DNA of 64,000 bases, from assembly GCA_041398745.1 (NCBI GenBank), contig JAWKUB010000006.1, positions 558,001 through 622,000 of the forward strand. The letters are read 5' to 3'. The DNA comes from JACKHO01 sp041398745. Lineage in GTDB: Bacteria > Planctomycetota > Planctomycetia > Planctomycetales > Planctomycetaceae. Shown here one piece after another: positions 54,269 through 63,067 of this stretch. Both the position numbers and the translations under genes were made by a program. The notes under the pieces were generated by a model. The model was not told the DNA's origin and made no database searches. It worked only from the letters and a program-made list of their open reading frames with translations. Every line of letters starts with the position of its first letter. The stretch's first letter is position 1.

Positions 54269-55534
54269 TTACCACGGTTTCCAGAGCCGTGACCAGAAAG
54301 TTTCTTTGGCGTCGCGCAGCGGTTGGCCGCCGAGGAAGCGGGTGAGGTCTTCCAGCACGTCACTAATTTGCTGGTAGCGCTCGTTCGGGTTCACGGCCAT
54401 GCACCGCATGATGATTTCATCAAAGTCGGCTGGAATGGTTGGGACAATTTCTTTCGGGCGTCTTCGCTCGCCTGCTTTAATCCCTTTGACAAGCTGGAAA
54501 CGCGTCGAGGTGCTGAAGGCTGGGACGAGCGTGCAGAGTTCGTAGAGGGTCACACCGAAAGAATAAATGTCGCTCCGTTCGTCGAACTGCCCTTCGAATT
54601 GTTCGGGTGACATGTAACGCAGCGTTCCGGCAACGACTTCCTGACCGGTGAGTGCGTGTTCCTTGGCCATTGCCAGACCAAAGTCGGTAATCCACAAGGC
54701 ACCACGGGTATCCAACATAATGTTGGCCGGTTTAATGTCGCGGTGCAGTGTTCCCTGACGATGCGCGTACCGAATTGCCGAGGCAATTTGCGCTGCGATT
54801 TTCGCGAACTGGTGCCACGCTCCACGTTTCAGGATGCGATTCGAAAGTCCCGACGTGGGCATCAACGCGTCGGAGCCTTGGCCATGCTGACGGAATTCTT
54901 TGTGGATTTCATCAACGGCGACAATCCCGCGTCCCTGACGCAGTCGCTGGATGAGTCGGTCGAGTCCCACTCCTTCGACCAATTGCATGGCGTAGTAACA
55001 GCGCCCGTTGTCCTCGCCGTAGTTGTAGACCGTGACAATGTGAGGATGCTTGAGCCGTGCCGCGAGTTGTGCTTCCCGTAAAAACTGCTTGCGCCAGCGT
55101 GAGCGACTGGGGAATCTCCACGGCAGCAGCTTTACGGCGACGCGGCGGTTAATCTTTTCGTAGAGTGCTTCGAACACCACTCCCATACCGCCGCGACCAA
55201 TTTCGCGGAGGATTTTGTACTCACCGAGTTGTTCGATTTCGAGCTGCTGCGGCAGCGGCTGTTTGACTGAGTCGAGTTCGTGCTTCGCTTTCACGTCTTC
55301 CAGTGCGATAAGCATGGGAAGCAGTTCGCGAATTTCTTCGGCCTGCTGGGGAAAGCGAGAAGCGAAATCATCCACGCTGGGACGTTTACCTGTGCGCAGC
55401 TCTTCCATGAACGTCGACGCAACCACTTCCATAGGATCGCGCGTCGTTTCAGCATTTTCGTCGATGGGCGGCAACGTCGGTTCAGCGGAACCGTCGTCGT
55501 CAGCAGCATCAGGGGCAGGGGCGGACCCGGTCAT
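54269..55534 (-). CDS. Cytoplasmic Hanks-type serine/threonine protein kinase
   Basis: A 421-residue kinase. Before the kinase domain comes the planctomycete-type N-terminal region with GKRPSVDDFASRFPQQAEEIRELLP. Kinase landmarks: IGRGGMGVVFEALY (P-loop), VAVKLLPWRF (Lys), HRDIKPANIML (catalytic loop), ITDFGLAMA (DFG), RYMSPEQF (P+1), and DIYSFGVTLYEL. An insertion between the lobes is rich in Arg/Gly (RLRQGRGIVAVDEIH and about 30 residues more). There is no membrane segment or sensor domain, unlike many planctomycete kinases. It is 163 nt downstream of its probable partner sigma factor. Confidence 0.92.
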   Translation of the reverse strand: MTGSAPAPDAADDDGSAEPTLPPIDENAETTRDPMEVVASTFMEELRTGKRPSVDDFASRFPQQAEEIRELLPMLIALEDVKAKHELDSVKQPLPQQLEIEQLGEYKILREIGRGGMGVVFEALYEKINRRVAVKLLPWRFPSRSRWRKQFLREAQLAARLKHPHIVTVYNYGEDNGRCYYAMQLVEGVGLDRLIQRLRQGRGIVAVDEIHKEFRQHGQGSDALMPTSGLSNRILKRGAWHQFAKIAAQIASAIRYAHRQGTLHRDIKPANIMLDTRGALWITDFGLAMAKEHALTGQEVVAGTLRYMSPEQFEGQFDERSDIYSFGVTLYELCTLVPAFSTSTRFQLVKGIKAGERRRPKEIVPTIPADFDEIIMRCMAVNPNERYQQISDVLEDLTRFLGGQPLRDAKETFWSRLWKPW

Positions 55535-55697
55535 GGGAAGGAGTGAGCGAAGGTTGGGCAAATGAGCGCTGACGCTCCACGATCGCCAGTTCATGTTCCC
55601 ACAGCCTATCTCGTCATGATGTCATTGCGAAAGAGAAATTCGCTCACACACTCCGCAATCAAAAACGGAAAAGGTGCGATGAAATCAACGGCAAGAA

Positions 55698-56348
55698 CTA
55701 TTGAAATCCTTCGGAGAAGCCGGGAATACGCTGCAGCACTTGCTTCAAACGTCCCAAGGCTCGGACATAACGCAGGCTGGCTGCCTGTTCAGAGAGTTCG
55801 AGAACCTTGGCAGTTTCGCCATTGGTCAATTCTTCGAAGTGTCGCAATGCCAGTACTTCACGGTCGAGCGGCCCCATCGAATCAAGTGCCAGCATGAGTT
55901 GCTGTGACAGCTCCGCACGCAAAGCAGCCTGGCTGGGTGATGTCAGGTGTCCCAGCAAATGGCTGGAAAGCGAGAAGGTTGTCGACTCCGAGGCCCATTG
56001 TCCGGAAATTGACCGTTCCCGACTGACATCGCGGGCTTTTGTTCCCAAGTGGCGCCGATGCACATCAATGAGTGTTTGATTCGCAATGAGCCGCAGCCAG
56101 ATGAACAGACTTTGAGCCGAATCTTCCTTGAAGTGCTCAATGCGTTTCTGCGCATCGAGATACGCTTCCTGCAGCACGTCGTCGGCATCGACCCTGCCGC
56201 GCAGGCGGGAGTCAAGTCGGAAGTTGATAATTTGCCACAAGCGTTCACGATAAATGTCGAAGACGGAAGCCAGCACCTTTCCATCACCTTCGCGTACAGC
56301 CGAAACCTGTTCGACTGTTGCTTCACGTTGACGGGAAGAGTTGGACAT
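55698..56348 (-). CDS. ECF-type RNA polymerase sigma factor, planctomycete sigma-70 subgroup
   Basis: A 216-residue sigma factor with region 2 (DADDVLQEAYLDAQKRIEHF and FIWLRLIANQTLIDVHRRHLG) and region 4 (LDREVLALRHFEELTNGETAKVLELSEQAASLRYVRALGRLKQVL). It matches the layout of the planctomycete-specific Sig-70 subfamily (TIGR02984-like), whose members sit next to serine/threonine kinases. No anti-sigma gene is adjacent; the kinase may control activity. The ATG at 56348 is used. Confidence 0.92.
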   Translation of the reverse strand: MSNSSRQREATVEQVSAVREGDGKVLASVFDIYRERLWQIINFRLDSRLRGRVDADDVLQEAYLDAQKRIEHFKEDSAQSLFIWLRLIANQTLIDVHRRHLGTKARDVSRERSISGQWASESTTFSLSSHLLGHLTSPSQAALRAELSQQLMLALDSMGPLDREVLALRHFEELTNGETAKVLELSEQAASLRYVRALGRLKQVLQRIPGFSEGFQ

Positions 56349-56616
56349 GACGGATCGATTGAATCGCGGAAAACAAATCGCAGAGTGGGCGCTGAAGGGC
56401 CACCTGAAAACTATTCTGTCTTCTGACGTGAGTCAGCGGAAGGGGAACCAGCCTGGAAATCGGCACTGTCGCCAAAGTTCATGACACGGACGACTTGCGT
56501 CTCCTTCAGTCGACGGGTAGCTTGTGTATGCGACTTGACTGATGGATGGAACCGTTGTCTACATCGCAGTTTACCTTCCATATATCTCCACAGTTCCGGC
56601 TTACCCTTTAGGATTC

Positions 56617-58467
56617 ATGACGAATCAAGACGTTTCAACCGAAGACACTTCTGCCGCTGCTCAGGTGGAGAAAGATCGTGCCCTGCTCCAGGAAGCGGCC
56701 CAAAAAGGTCCAATGGCAACATTCTGGACCTACATCCGACTATCTGGTCCGGGGTGGCTGCAAAGCGCCATTACGTTGGGTGGTGGATCGTTGGCGGGTT
56801 CGCTGTACCTGGGCGTACTCGCCGGTTACGGCATGATGTGGTGGCAACCCATGGCCATGATTATGGGCGTCATTATGCTCAGTGCCATTGGTTACGTCAC
56901 ACTGTCGACGGGCGAACGGCCCTTTCAATCCATCAAAAAGCACATTAACCCGGTGCTCGCCTGGGGTTGGGTCATTGCCACGGTCATGGCGAATATGGTG
57001 TGGTGTATGCCGCAGTTTGGATTGGGAGTGGCCGCAATTCGACAGAATCTTGCTCCCGAATATCTCGGTGCTGCTGCCGCAGAAACCGAGATGTCAACAA
57101 TTGACGCAGCCAACACCGACGCGACTGGCGAACAGTCGACTCTGGAAGAGCGTAAAGCGCTAAAAGCGGACATCGAATTCCGTCAGAACTTGACCTGCGT
57201 CATCGCACTGCTCTTTATGGCTGGCACAATTGTCTGGTTCTACGACTCTGGCGGATGGGGGATTAAGGTTTTCGAGTTCGTCTTGAAAGCGATGGTGGCC
57301 GTCGTGGTCATTTCGTTCTTTGGCGTTGTGTTTGCACTCTCAGGAAAACTGAACTGGGGAGAGATTCTCGCAGGATTCATCCCGCAACCTGGACTCTTCT
57401 TTGAGCCGGCTGCTGGATTTGCAAAACCGCTGGCCGCGACAGGCGAGTTTGCGGCTTACTGGCGTGAAGTCATCGTGAACAATCAACAGCAGGTCATGAT
57501 TACCGCCGCAGCCACCGCAGTGGGAATTAACATGACGTTTCTGCTGCCTTACTCCATGCTGGCGAAAGGCTGGAACAAAGAGTTCCGCGGGCTGGCGATT
57601 TTCGATCTTTCGACCGGCTTGTTCATACCGTATCTGCTCGCCACAAGCTGTGTCGTCATCGCTGCAATTCATTCATTCCATGCCGCGCCAGCACCCGGTT
57701 ATGGTGGCGCGAAGGGTGAACCCGCTGAGAATCTTCGGGGTGGCTACGAGAAGCTGCTCGATGCCCGCATCAAGAATGAACTCGGTGACGAGAAGTTTGC
57801 CGCGTTGGACGATGCTGCTATCAAGCAGCGCCGCGACGCATTGCCAGCCGCCGACAAACAACTGGCTGCCATGCTGGTTCAACGCGATGCTGGTAACCTG
57901 GCTCAGTCGCTCCAGCCGCTCGTGGGTGACACGATTTCGCGTTACGTTTTCGGGATTGGTGTGCTCGGCATGGCGGTGTCGACCATCATCATTCTGATGC
58001 TCATCAACGGCTTTGCTGTCTGCGAAATGCTTAACGTCGCTGCCAAAGGAACACCACGTCGACTCGGAGCACTTATGGCAGGATGCGTGGGCGCTCTCGG
58101 CCCATTCCTCTGGAAAGGAGACGCGAAGTTCTGGCTGGCTGTGCCAACCAGCGTTTTCGGCATGATGCTCCTGCCCATTGCCTACGTCACCTTCTTCTGC
58201 ATGATGAACTCCAAGTCTCTACTGGGAGACGCCATGCCCACGGGACGGGCTCGCATCATCTGGAACGTGCTCATGGGCATTGCGACGACCATTGCCTCCG
58301 CCCTCTGCCTGTGGGCGATCTACATCAACCCAGCACCGACAGAGAAATATCTCGGCATCAAAGCGGCCCCGCTTGGCTTTGGGGTGCTCGCCGTTTTCAT
58401 TGCGGTGGCTGCCGTTGCTCACTTCATGCGTAAACCGGAATCTACCGAAACCGGCGCCGCCAACTAA
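56617..58467 (+). CDS. NRAMP-related membrane transporter lacking the canonical metal motif, 616 aa
   Basis: The ATG at 56617 follows AGGA by 4 nt. The protein has the repeated pattern of NRAMP transporters, with SGPGWLQSAITLGGGS (residues 43-58) in the first membrane segment. Where NRAMP proteins have D-P-G-N it has L-G-G-G-S. Where the sixth segment has M-P-H it reads MTFLLPYSM (residues 307-314). Two long inserts are extra: about residues 150-180 (AAAAETEMSTIDAANTDATG), and about residues 362-435, rich in Ala, Lys and Asp. A different cation or even another substrate is likely. The MFS gene follows after 45 nt. Confidence 0.78.
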   Translation: MTNQDVSTEDTSAAAQVEKDRALLQEAAQKGPMATFWTYIRLSGPGWLQSAITLGGGSLAGSLYLGVLAGYGMMWWQPMAMIMGVIMLSAIGYVTLSTGERPFQSIKKHINPVLAWGWVIATVMANMVWCMPQFGLGVAAIRQNLAPEYLGAAAAETEMSTIDAANTDATGEQSTLEERKALKADIEFRQNLTCVIALLFMAGTIVWFYDSGGWGIKVFEFVLKAMVAVVVISFFGVVFALSGKLNWGEILAGFIPQPGLFFEPAAGFAKPLAATGEFAAYWREVIVNNQQQVMITAAATAVGINMTFLLPYSMLAKGWNKEFRGLAIFDLSTGLFIPYLLATSCVVIAAIHSFHAAPAPGYGGAKGEPAENLRGGYEKLLDARIKNELGDEKFAALDDAAIKQRRDALPAADKQLAAMLVQRDAGNLAQSLQPLVGDTISRYVFGIGVLGMAVSTIIILMLINGFAVCEMLNVAAKGTPRRLGALMAGCVGALGPFLWKGDAKFWLAVPTSVFGMMLLPIAYVTFFCMMNSKSLLGDAMPTGRARIIWNVLMGIATTIASALCLWAIYINPAPTEKYLGIKAAPLGFGVLAVFIAVAAVAHFMRKPESTETGAAN

Positions 58468-58512
58468 CTCTCATCTCACTCTTTCCACTGTGTGCCCACC
58501 AGGAATCGAAAC

Positions 58513-60045
58513 ATGAAACAAGGTGTCAACACCCGACTTTCAATTATGATGTTCCTCCAGTTCTTTCTCTGGGGAGCATGGTTTGCCACGTTGGGCAAAT
58601 GCCTCGCAGACAATAGTCTCGGTTCACTGGGTGCAGGAGCCTACGGCAGCGCTCCGTTGGCCGCCATGATTGCTCCGCTGTTTCTGGGGCTCATCGCAGA
58701 CCGGTTCTTTCCCTCCCAAATTGTGATGGGGGTCCTGCTGGTCATCGGAGGTATTGTCCTGGCACTCGCGCCGGGTGCTGCCGAAACGGCAAAGCCATTT
58801 TACGCCGTTGTCGTCGAGGCTTCCGAAGAGGCCACCGCGGCTGCGAAAGCGGCCGAAGAGACGCCTGGCGACAAGGAGCTTGCCGACGCAGTAGTAGAAG
58901 CAGAGGCAGCGCTCATCGACGCGACAGATGCCGCTGCCCCCAAGGGAAAAGTTCTCGTCTGGTTGTTTATCGCACACATGCTCTGCTACATGCCGACACT
59001 GGGCCTTTCAAACACCATTGCCTTCACCAATATCAGCGACCAGAACGACTTCCCCAAAATCCGTGTCTGGGGGACTATTGGCTGGATTGTGGCGGGGCTC
59101 ATTGTAGGCTTCATGGGTTGGTCGGCCAGTTTCAACATGTTCTATCTCGCTGCCGCTTCCTCGGTGTTGCTTGGTGTGTTCAGTTTCACGCTGCCGCACA
59201 CCCCTCCACCAGCCAAAGACAAACCACTGGACATCAAAACGCTCTTCATGGTCGATGCCCTGAAGCTCATGGCCGATCCGCCATTCTTCGTGTTCGTCCT
59301 CTGTTCAACGCTTATTTGTATTCCGCTGGCGTACTACTACGGGCTCACTTCCAACCTGCTCGGTCAGGTAGGCTTCGACGCCCCTGCCTCCACCATGACC
59401 ATTGGGCAAATGAGTGAAATCTTCTTCATGCTGCTCATCCCGTTCTTCTTCCGGAGGCTGGGCGTGAAGTGGATGATTGTTGTCGGCATGGCGACCTGGG
59501 TACTCCGGTACGTGCTGTTTGCATTTGGTGCTGCTCATCAACAGGTCTGGATGATCCTATTGGCCGTCGCCGTGCATGGAATTTGCTATGACTTCTTCTT
59601 TGTCACTGGGTTCATGTACACCGATGCCAAAGCTCCGAAGGAAATTCGCGGACAGGCTCAGTCCTTGCTCGTCTTCTTGACCCAAGGTGTTGGAATGTAC
59701 TTCGGCTATATGGTCGCCTACGACCAATTCGACAAGACATTGGGGAGTTACGCAGATTTCCAAGTGGCCATTGACGCAGCGAAGGGTGAGGGAAAACTCA
59801 CGGCTATCGAGTCGCTGACAAGGATGGTGTCCGTCAACCTGCCGGAAACGATCGACCAGAACTTGCTCAACGAAACCATGTTGCAGTGGAAGGAGTACTG
59901 GATGCTGCCAGCCTACATGGCGGGGGCCATTCTGGTGCTGTTCTTCGTGGCCTTCTGGGACAGCGTCAAGATCGATGACGGCAAAGGGGACGTCGCAGCC
60001 GCCGAGGCTGCCACACCCGGCCCGGAAGATCCTGTGACTGCATAG
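58513..60045 (+). CDS. NupG-like MFS permease (nucleoside:H+ symporter family)
   Basis: A 510-residue, about 12-segment MFS protein of the nucleoside permease type. Hallmarks are MMFLQFFLWGAWFATLGKCL, LIADRFFPSQIVMG, and YMPTLGLSNTIAFTNI, followed by FPKIRVWGTIGWIVAG. An alanine/glutamate-rich insertion of about 50 residues lies between the third and fourth membrane segments (EASEEATAAAKAAEET onward) and may form a helix pair. The start is the ATG at 58513 (MKQGVNTRL). It shares a transcript with the NRAMP-like gene and ends in a strong terminator. The transported nucleoside is not known. Confidence 0.87.
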   Translation: MKQGVNTRLSIMMFLQFFLWGAWFATLGKCLADNSLGSLGAGAYGSAPLAAMIAPLFLGLIADRFFPSQIVMGVLLVIGGIVLALAPGAAETAKPFYAVVVEASEEATAAAKAAEETPGDKELADAVVEAEAALIDATDAAAPKGKVLVWLFIAHMLCYMPTLGLSNTIAFTNISDQNDFPKIRVWGTIGWIVAGLIVGFMGWSASFNMFYLAAASSVLLGVFSFTLPHTPPPAKDKPLDIKTLFMVDALKLMADPPFFVFVLCSTLICIPLAYYYGLTSNLLGQVGFDAPASTMTIGQMSEIFFMLLIPFFFRRLGVKWMIVVGMATWVLRYVLFAFGAAHQQVWMILLAVAVHGICYDFFFVTGFMYTDAKAPKEIRGQAQSLLVFLTQGVGMYFGYMVAYDQFDKTLGSYADFQVAIDAAKGEGKLTAIESLTRMVSVNLPETIDQNLLNETMLQWKEYWMLPAYMAGAILVLFFVAFWDSVKIDDGKGDVAAAEAATPGPEDPVTA

Positions 60046-60074
60046 TTTACAGTAAGTTGATGTCGCTGAATCGA

Positions 60075-60109
60075 AGCGGCCTGTCCTGCTGGGGACAGGC
60101 CGCTTTTTT
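60075..60109 (+). terminator. Intrinsic terminator
   Basis: A perfect 12-bp stem (60075-60086 with 60093-60104), GC-rich, with a 6-nt loop, is directly followed by TTTTTT. It lies 30 nt after the MFS stop and separates this operon from the rsmH group. Confidence 0.92.
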
Positions 60110-60324
60110 CGTGGGATGCTGGCTTGGCAAAACCTACAAAATGGGCCATGTGCGGCCTGGAAACGAGAGGAAGGGTCTTTTCGTACCGGAAGAAATTGCC
60201 GTAAAATTGGCTCCCTTCCAAATTTTTCCTCAAGTTTCCCACCTTCCTTTCCGAGCCCGTTCCGGGCTGTATGTTCGCAGGTACTCCGCTTCCCAAGAGC
60301 ATCTGAGTTCATCAATTCAGTTTC

Positions 60325-61236
60325 ATGTCCCCCGCCCCATCCAATCCGCAGAGCAACCAGCGCCGCACCGTGCACGTGCCGGTCATGCTGCATGAAGTGC
60401 TCGAACACCTGGCCCTGTCACCAGGGCTCACGGTCGTTGACGGGACGTTGGGAGCGGGCGGACACAGCAGCTTCATCCTGAAGCAACTCGAGCCAGATGG
60501 AATTCTCATTGGGCTCGACCGCGACCAAAGCATGATCGACCGCGCCGCGCAGGTGGTGCAGGGGACGAACGTGCGTTTGGTCCAATCCAGCTACCGAGAG
60601 CTGGGAACAGTCCTCGACGATTTGGGCCTCGAAAAAGTCGACCGCGTACTGCTCGACCTAGGTCTCTCGTCCGATCAACTTGCCGACCGCCAGCGTGGCT
60701 TCGGATTCCAGACTTCTGCCCCGCTCGATATGCGGTTTGATGGTTCGAGTGGAGAATCGGCGGGCGAGTTGCTGAATCGAGCCTCACAGCAGGAAATCAC
60801 TGACTTGCTAGTCGAGTTCGGCGAGGTCAATCAGGCCGATCGAATTGCCCGGCAAATTATTCAGCAGCGTAACCAGGGAAAAATGCAAACCGCCGCCGAC
60901 CTGAAAGAGGCGGTGGAAGCGGCGGTTGGCGTCCGCTCGCGTGGTTCGCATCCCGCGACGCAGGTTTTTCAGGCACTGCGCATTGCTGTGAACGAAGAAC
61001 TGGAACACTTAACTCACTTTCTGCAGACGGTGCTGCCGGAGCGACTCCGCCCCGGTGGTCTGGCTGCCATCATTTCATTTCACTCACTGGAAGACCGTCT
61101 GGTCAAAAACGCATTTCGCGAGGTGACACTATGGAACACGCTCACGCGCAAACCGGTGGCTCCAACTCCATCGGAAATCCGACTCAATCCCAGAGCCCGT
61201 TCGGCGAAACTTCGGGTCGCGGAACGTCTACCGTAA
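60325..61236 (+). CDS. rsmH: 16S rRNA (cytosine1402-N4)-methyltransferase
   Basis: A 303-residue enzyme. Features: VPVMLHEVLEHL at the N-terminus, the SAM loop DGTLGAGGHSS, LIGLDRDQSMIDRA, and the family signatures VDRVLLDLGLSSDQLAD and GFGFQTSAPLDMRFD. The C-terminal IISFHSLEDRLVKNAFRE and RARSAKLRVAERL complete it. Methylates C1402 in the decoding site, with SAM. In many bacteria it opens the division/cell-wall cluster together with mraZ; no mraZ is visible upstream here. The start is the ATG at 60325, after a leader of about 215 nt with no clear promoter. Confidence 0.97.
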   Translation: MSPAPSNPQSNQRRTVHVPVMLHEVLEHLALSPGLTVVDGTLGAGGHSSFILKQLEPDGILIGLDRDQSMIDRAAQVVQGTNVRLVQSSYRELGTVLDDLGLEKVDRVLLDLGLSSDQLADRQRGFGFQTSAPLDMRFDGSSGESAGELLNRASQQEITDLLVEFGEVNQADRIARQIIQQRNQGKMQTAADLKEAVEAAVGVRSRGSHPATQVFQALRIAVNEELEHLTHFLQTVLPERLRPGGLAAIISFHSLEDRLVKNAFREVTLWNTLTRKPVAPTPSEIRLNPRARSAKLRVAERLP

Positions 61237-61250
61237 ACCAGAATTTGGAC

Positions 61251-62738
61251 ATGGATCGTGTCATGCGACAATTAGGCGGACGTTCACCGCGGCCTCACGC
61301 CGCGTGGCGCTGGCTCATGGGATTCGGCCTGCTGGCTGGTCTCGGTGGTGCCACCTGGTACGTCAACAACTTTCAGAACACCTCGAACAAAGCGTTCGCC
61401 GAATCGCCTGAGGTGCCTCAAGTCTCGGCTGAGGACAGCAGTGCAGTACGGAATTCACTGCCACTGGTAACGTCAGCACCGGCGCTGCCTGCAGCGGAAA
61501 AGCCGACTCCATTCCGACGCGATCCCTTTGCACAAGTTCCGCACGAACAGACCGAGGACCGCCCTCGGGCCGCCTCGAATGATCCCTTTGCCGCTCGCGC
61601 TGCTGAAAATGGTCCTTGGGCACCCCGCGCTCCGCAGGCTGAAGAGGAATCGAATGCGGGAAATCAGGCACCGCCACTACTGCCCGCGACACCGCAATCC
61701 GAGCGGGGAGCCTTCACGCCGTTTGCTCCACGAAATGAGGTCGAGCGAGTTCAGTTCACCCCGGCGCAGCAGACAGAACCTGCCGAGCCAAATGACACTC
61801 AGGACCTGTTCGCACCTGCGGCTAAGCCCGTCGAGAAACCGGTCCCGGAACCGGCATCAAACCCATTTGGTGCTTTGGCACCTCCCATCGAAGAACGCAT
61901 GGAAGCCCCTCCGGCAGATAGTAATCCACTTCCACCAGTCTTTCCTGGAGGACCTGTGGAAACAGCGCCGCAACCATCACCAAGTCCTGCACCGCTGGCT
62001 CCCCTCGCTCCCGCTGATCCCAATCCGCAGCCAGCACCCACACTGAGCCCAGTGTTTCCCACTGATCCCGCACCAGCCCCTGCCGAAAGTCTGTTGCCGG
62101 AACCACAAGTGCAAACGCCGCTGACGCCGCCAGCTGAGACTTATCAGCCGACACCGGTCAATACGCCACCGGCTCGCAATTTTGAACCAGCACCGCTGGA
62201 AAACACACAACGTCCGTTGCTGTCACCGACACCCGCATCACGCATTAGCGTACAGGAACCGTCAGTTCCTGCGGAGCAGGTGTACAAAGTGCAGTCGGGC
62301 GATAATTACTGGACGATTTCGAAAGGGTTCTACGGAACGGGTCGCTACTTCGGTGCTTTGGCGGAATACAACAAGCACCGCATTCCGACTCCCGAAAAAA
62401 TGAAACCCGGCATGTTTGTCCTCATTCCCGACGCCAGCGTCCTGCATCAGCGCTTTCCGAAACTGGCCGGCCCCGATCCCTCCAAGCCCAAAATGGAACT
62501 TCCCTCAGGATTCTTCCTCGACGCTCAGGGACATCCCTCCTTCCGCGTTGGCGAGGGGGACACGCTGGGTGGAATCGCTCAAATACACCTTGGTCGGGTT
62601 ACGCGGGCTGAGCAAGTTTACCTGATGAACAAGGACCGCATTCGAGACCCCAATAACCTCAAAATCGGTACGGTTTTGCGTCTCCCAGTGGATGCCGCTC
62701 AAGTCGGATTCGCTCCAGGTGAGGCCGTTTACCGATAA
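61251..62738 (+). CDS. Membrane-anchored LysM protein, 495 aa
   Basis: One membrane segment lies near the start (WLMGFGLLAGLGGATWYV, about residues 20-37). A 320-residue Pro/Ala/Glu-rich linker follows with repeated DPFA and PAP phrases. Two LysM domains lie near the C-terminus, YKVQSGDNYWTISKGFYG and FRVGEGDTLGGIAQIHLG. LysM binds N-acetylglucosamine polymers, so it probably tethers to peptidoglycan or a glycan. The start is uncertain: the ATG at 61131 has a good site (GAGGTG) but overlaps rsmH by 106 nt, while the ATG at 61251 lies 14 nt after its stop. Its place between rsmH and ftsL-like suggests a division or envelope role. Confidence 0.8.
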   Translation: MDRVMRQLGGRSPRPHAAWRWLMGFGLLAGLGGATWYVNNFQNTSNKAFAESPEVPQVSAEDSSAVRNSLPLVTSAPALPAAEKPTPFRRDPFAQVPHEQTEDRPRAASNDPFAARAAENGPWAPRAPQAEEESNAGNQAPPLLPATPQSERGAFTPFAPRNEVERVQFTPAQQTEPAEPNDTQDLFAPAAKPVEKPVPEPASNPFGALAPPIEERMEAPPADSNPLPPVFPGGPVETAPQPSPSPAPLAPLAPADPNPQPAPTLSPVFPTDPAPAPAESLLPEPQVQTPLTPPAETYQPTPVNTPPARNFEPAPLENTQRPLLSPTPASRISVQEPSVPAEQVYKVQSGDNYWTISKGFYGTGRYFGALAEYNKHRIPTPEKMKPGMFVLIPDASVLHQRFPKLAGPDPSKPKMELPSGFFLDAQGHPSFRVGEGDTLGGIAQIHLGRVTRAEQVYLMNKDRIRDPNNLKIGTVLRLPVDAAQVGFAPGEAVYR

Positions 62739-62787
62739 ACGAGCTATCACCTTCCGTTTCCGTACTCGCGAAGTTGAGTTTTGGCAT

Positions 62788-62828
62788 GAGGCCGTGCGTT
62801 CCCAGGAACGTTCGGCCTCATCTTTTTT
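62788..62828 (+). terminator. Terminator-like hairpin just upstream of the ftsL-like gene
   Basis: The arms (62788-62802 and 62805-62819) pair over 15 bp with two mismatches, and a T-tract (62823-62828) follows. The T-tract ends only 8 nt before the ATG at 62837, so it is either a terminator/attenuator controlling the cell-division genes or a structure covering the start region. Confidence 0.6.
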
Positions 62829-62836
62829 GGTGTCCC

Positions 62837-63067
62837 ATGTTATTTCGCTTTCTCGCAGCCCTGGTTCTGGTAACAGCCGTCGCGCTGACCAGTGTGGCCA
62901 TTCAGAAACGAAACCTGGCACTCAAGCGGGACATCAGCCAGCAGCAGTACGAACTGGAACGTTTGCGAGAAGATGAGGCTCGCCTTCGGCTCGAGGTGCA
63001 GCGACTGGAATCACCGCAGCGGCTGCACCAGATTCAGCAGGCGAATCGAGGTGCGGTAACCGAATGA
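62837..63067 (+). CDS. ftsL: FtsL-like small cell-division protein, 76 aa
   Basis: The ATG at 62837 gives MLFRFLAALVLVTAVALTSVAI, a single membrane segment. A short coiled coil follows (LALKRDISQQQYELERLREDEARLRLEVQRLESPQRL). Size, topology and place between rsmH and ftsI match FtsL/DivIC-like proteins, which bridge the divisome. Sequence identity cannot be judged, as this family diverges quickly. Its stop overlaps the next start (ATGA). Confidence 0.68.
   Translation: MLFRFLAALVLVTAVALTSVAIQKRNLALKRDISQQQYELERLREDEARLRLEVQRLESPQRLHQIQQANRGAVTE

Noticed and set aside
54249..54279. Possible hairpin AACCGTG...CACGGTT between ispG and the kinase
   Set aside because: Only 7 bp with a long loop and partly inside the kinase coding end; no T-tract.
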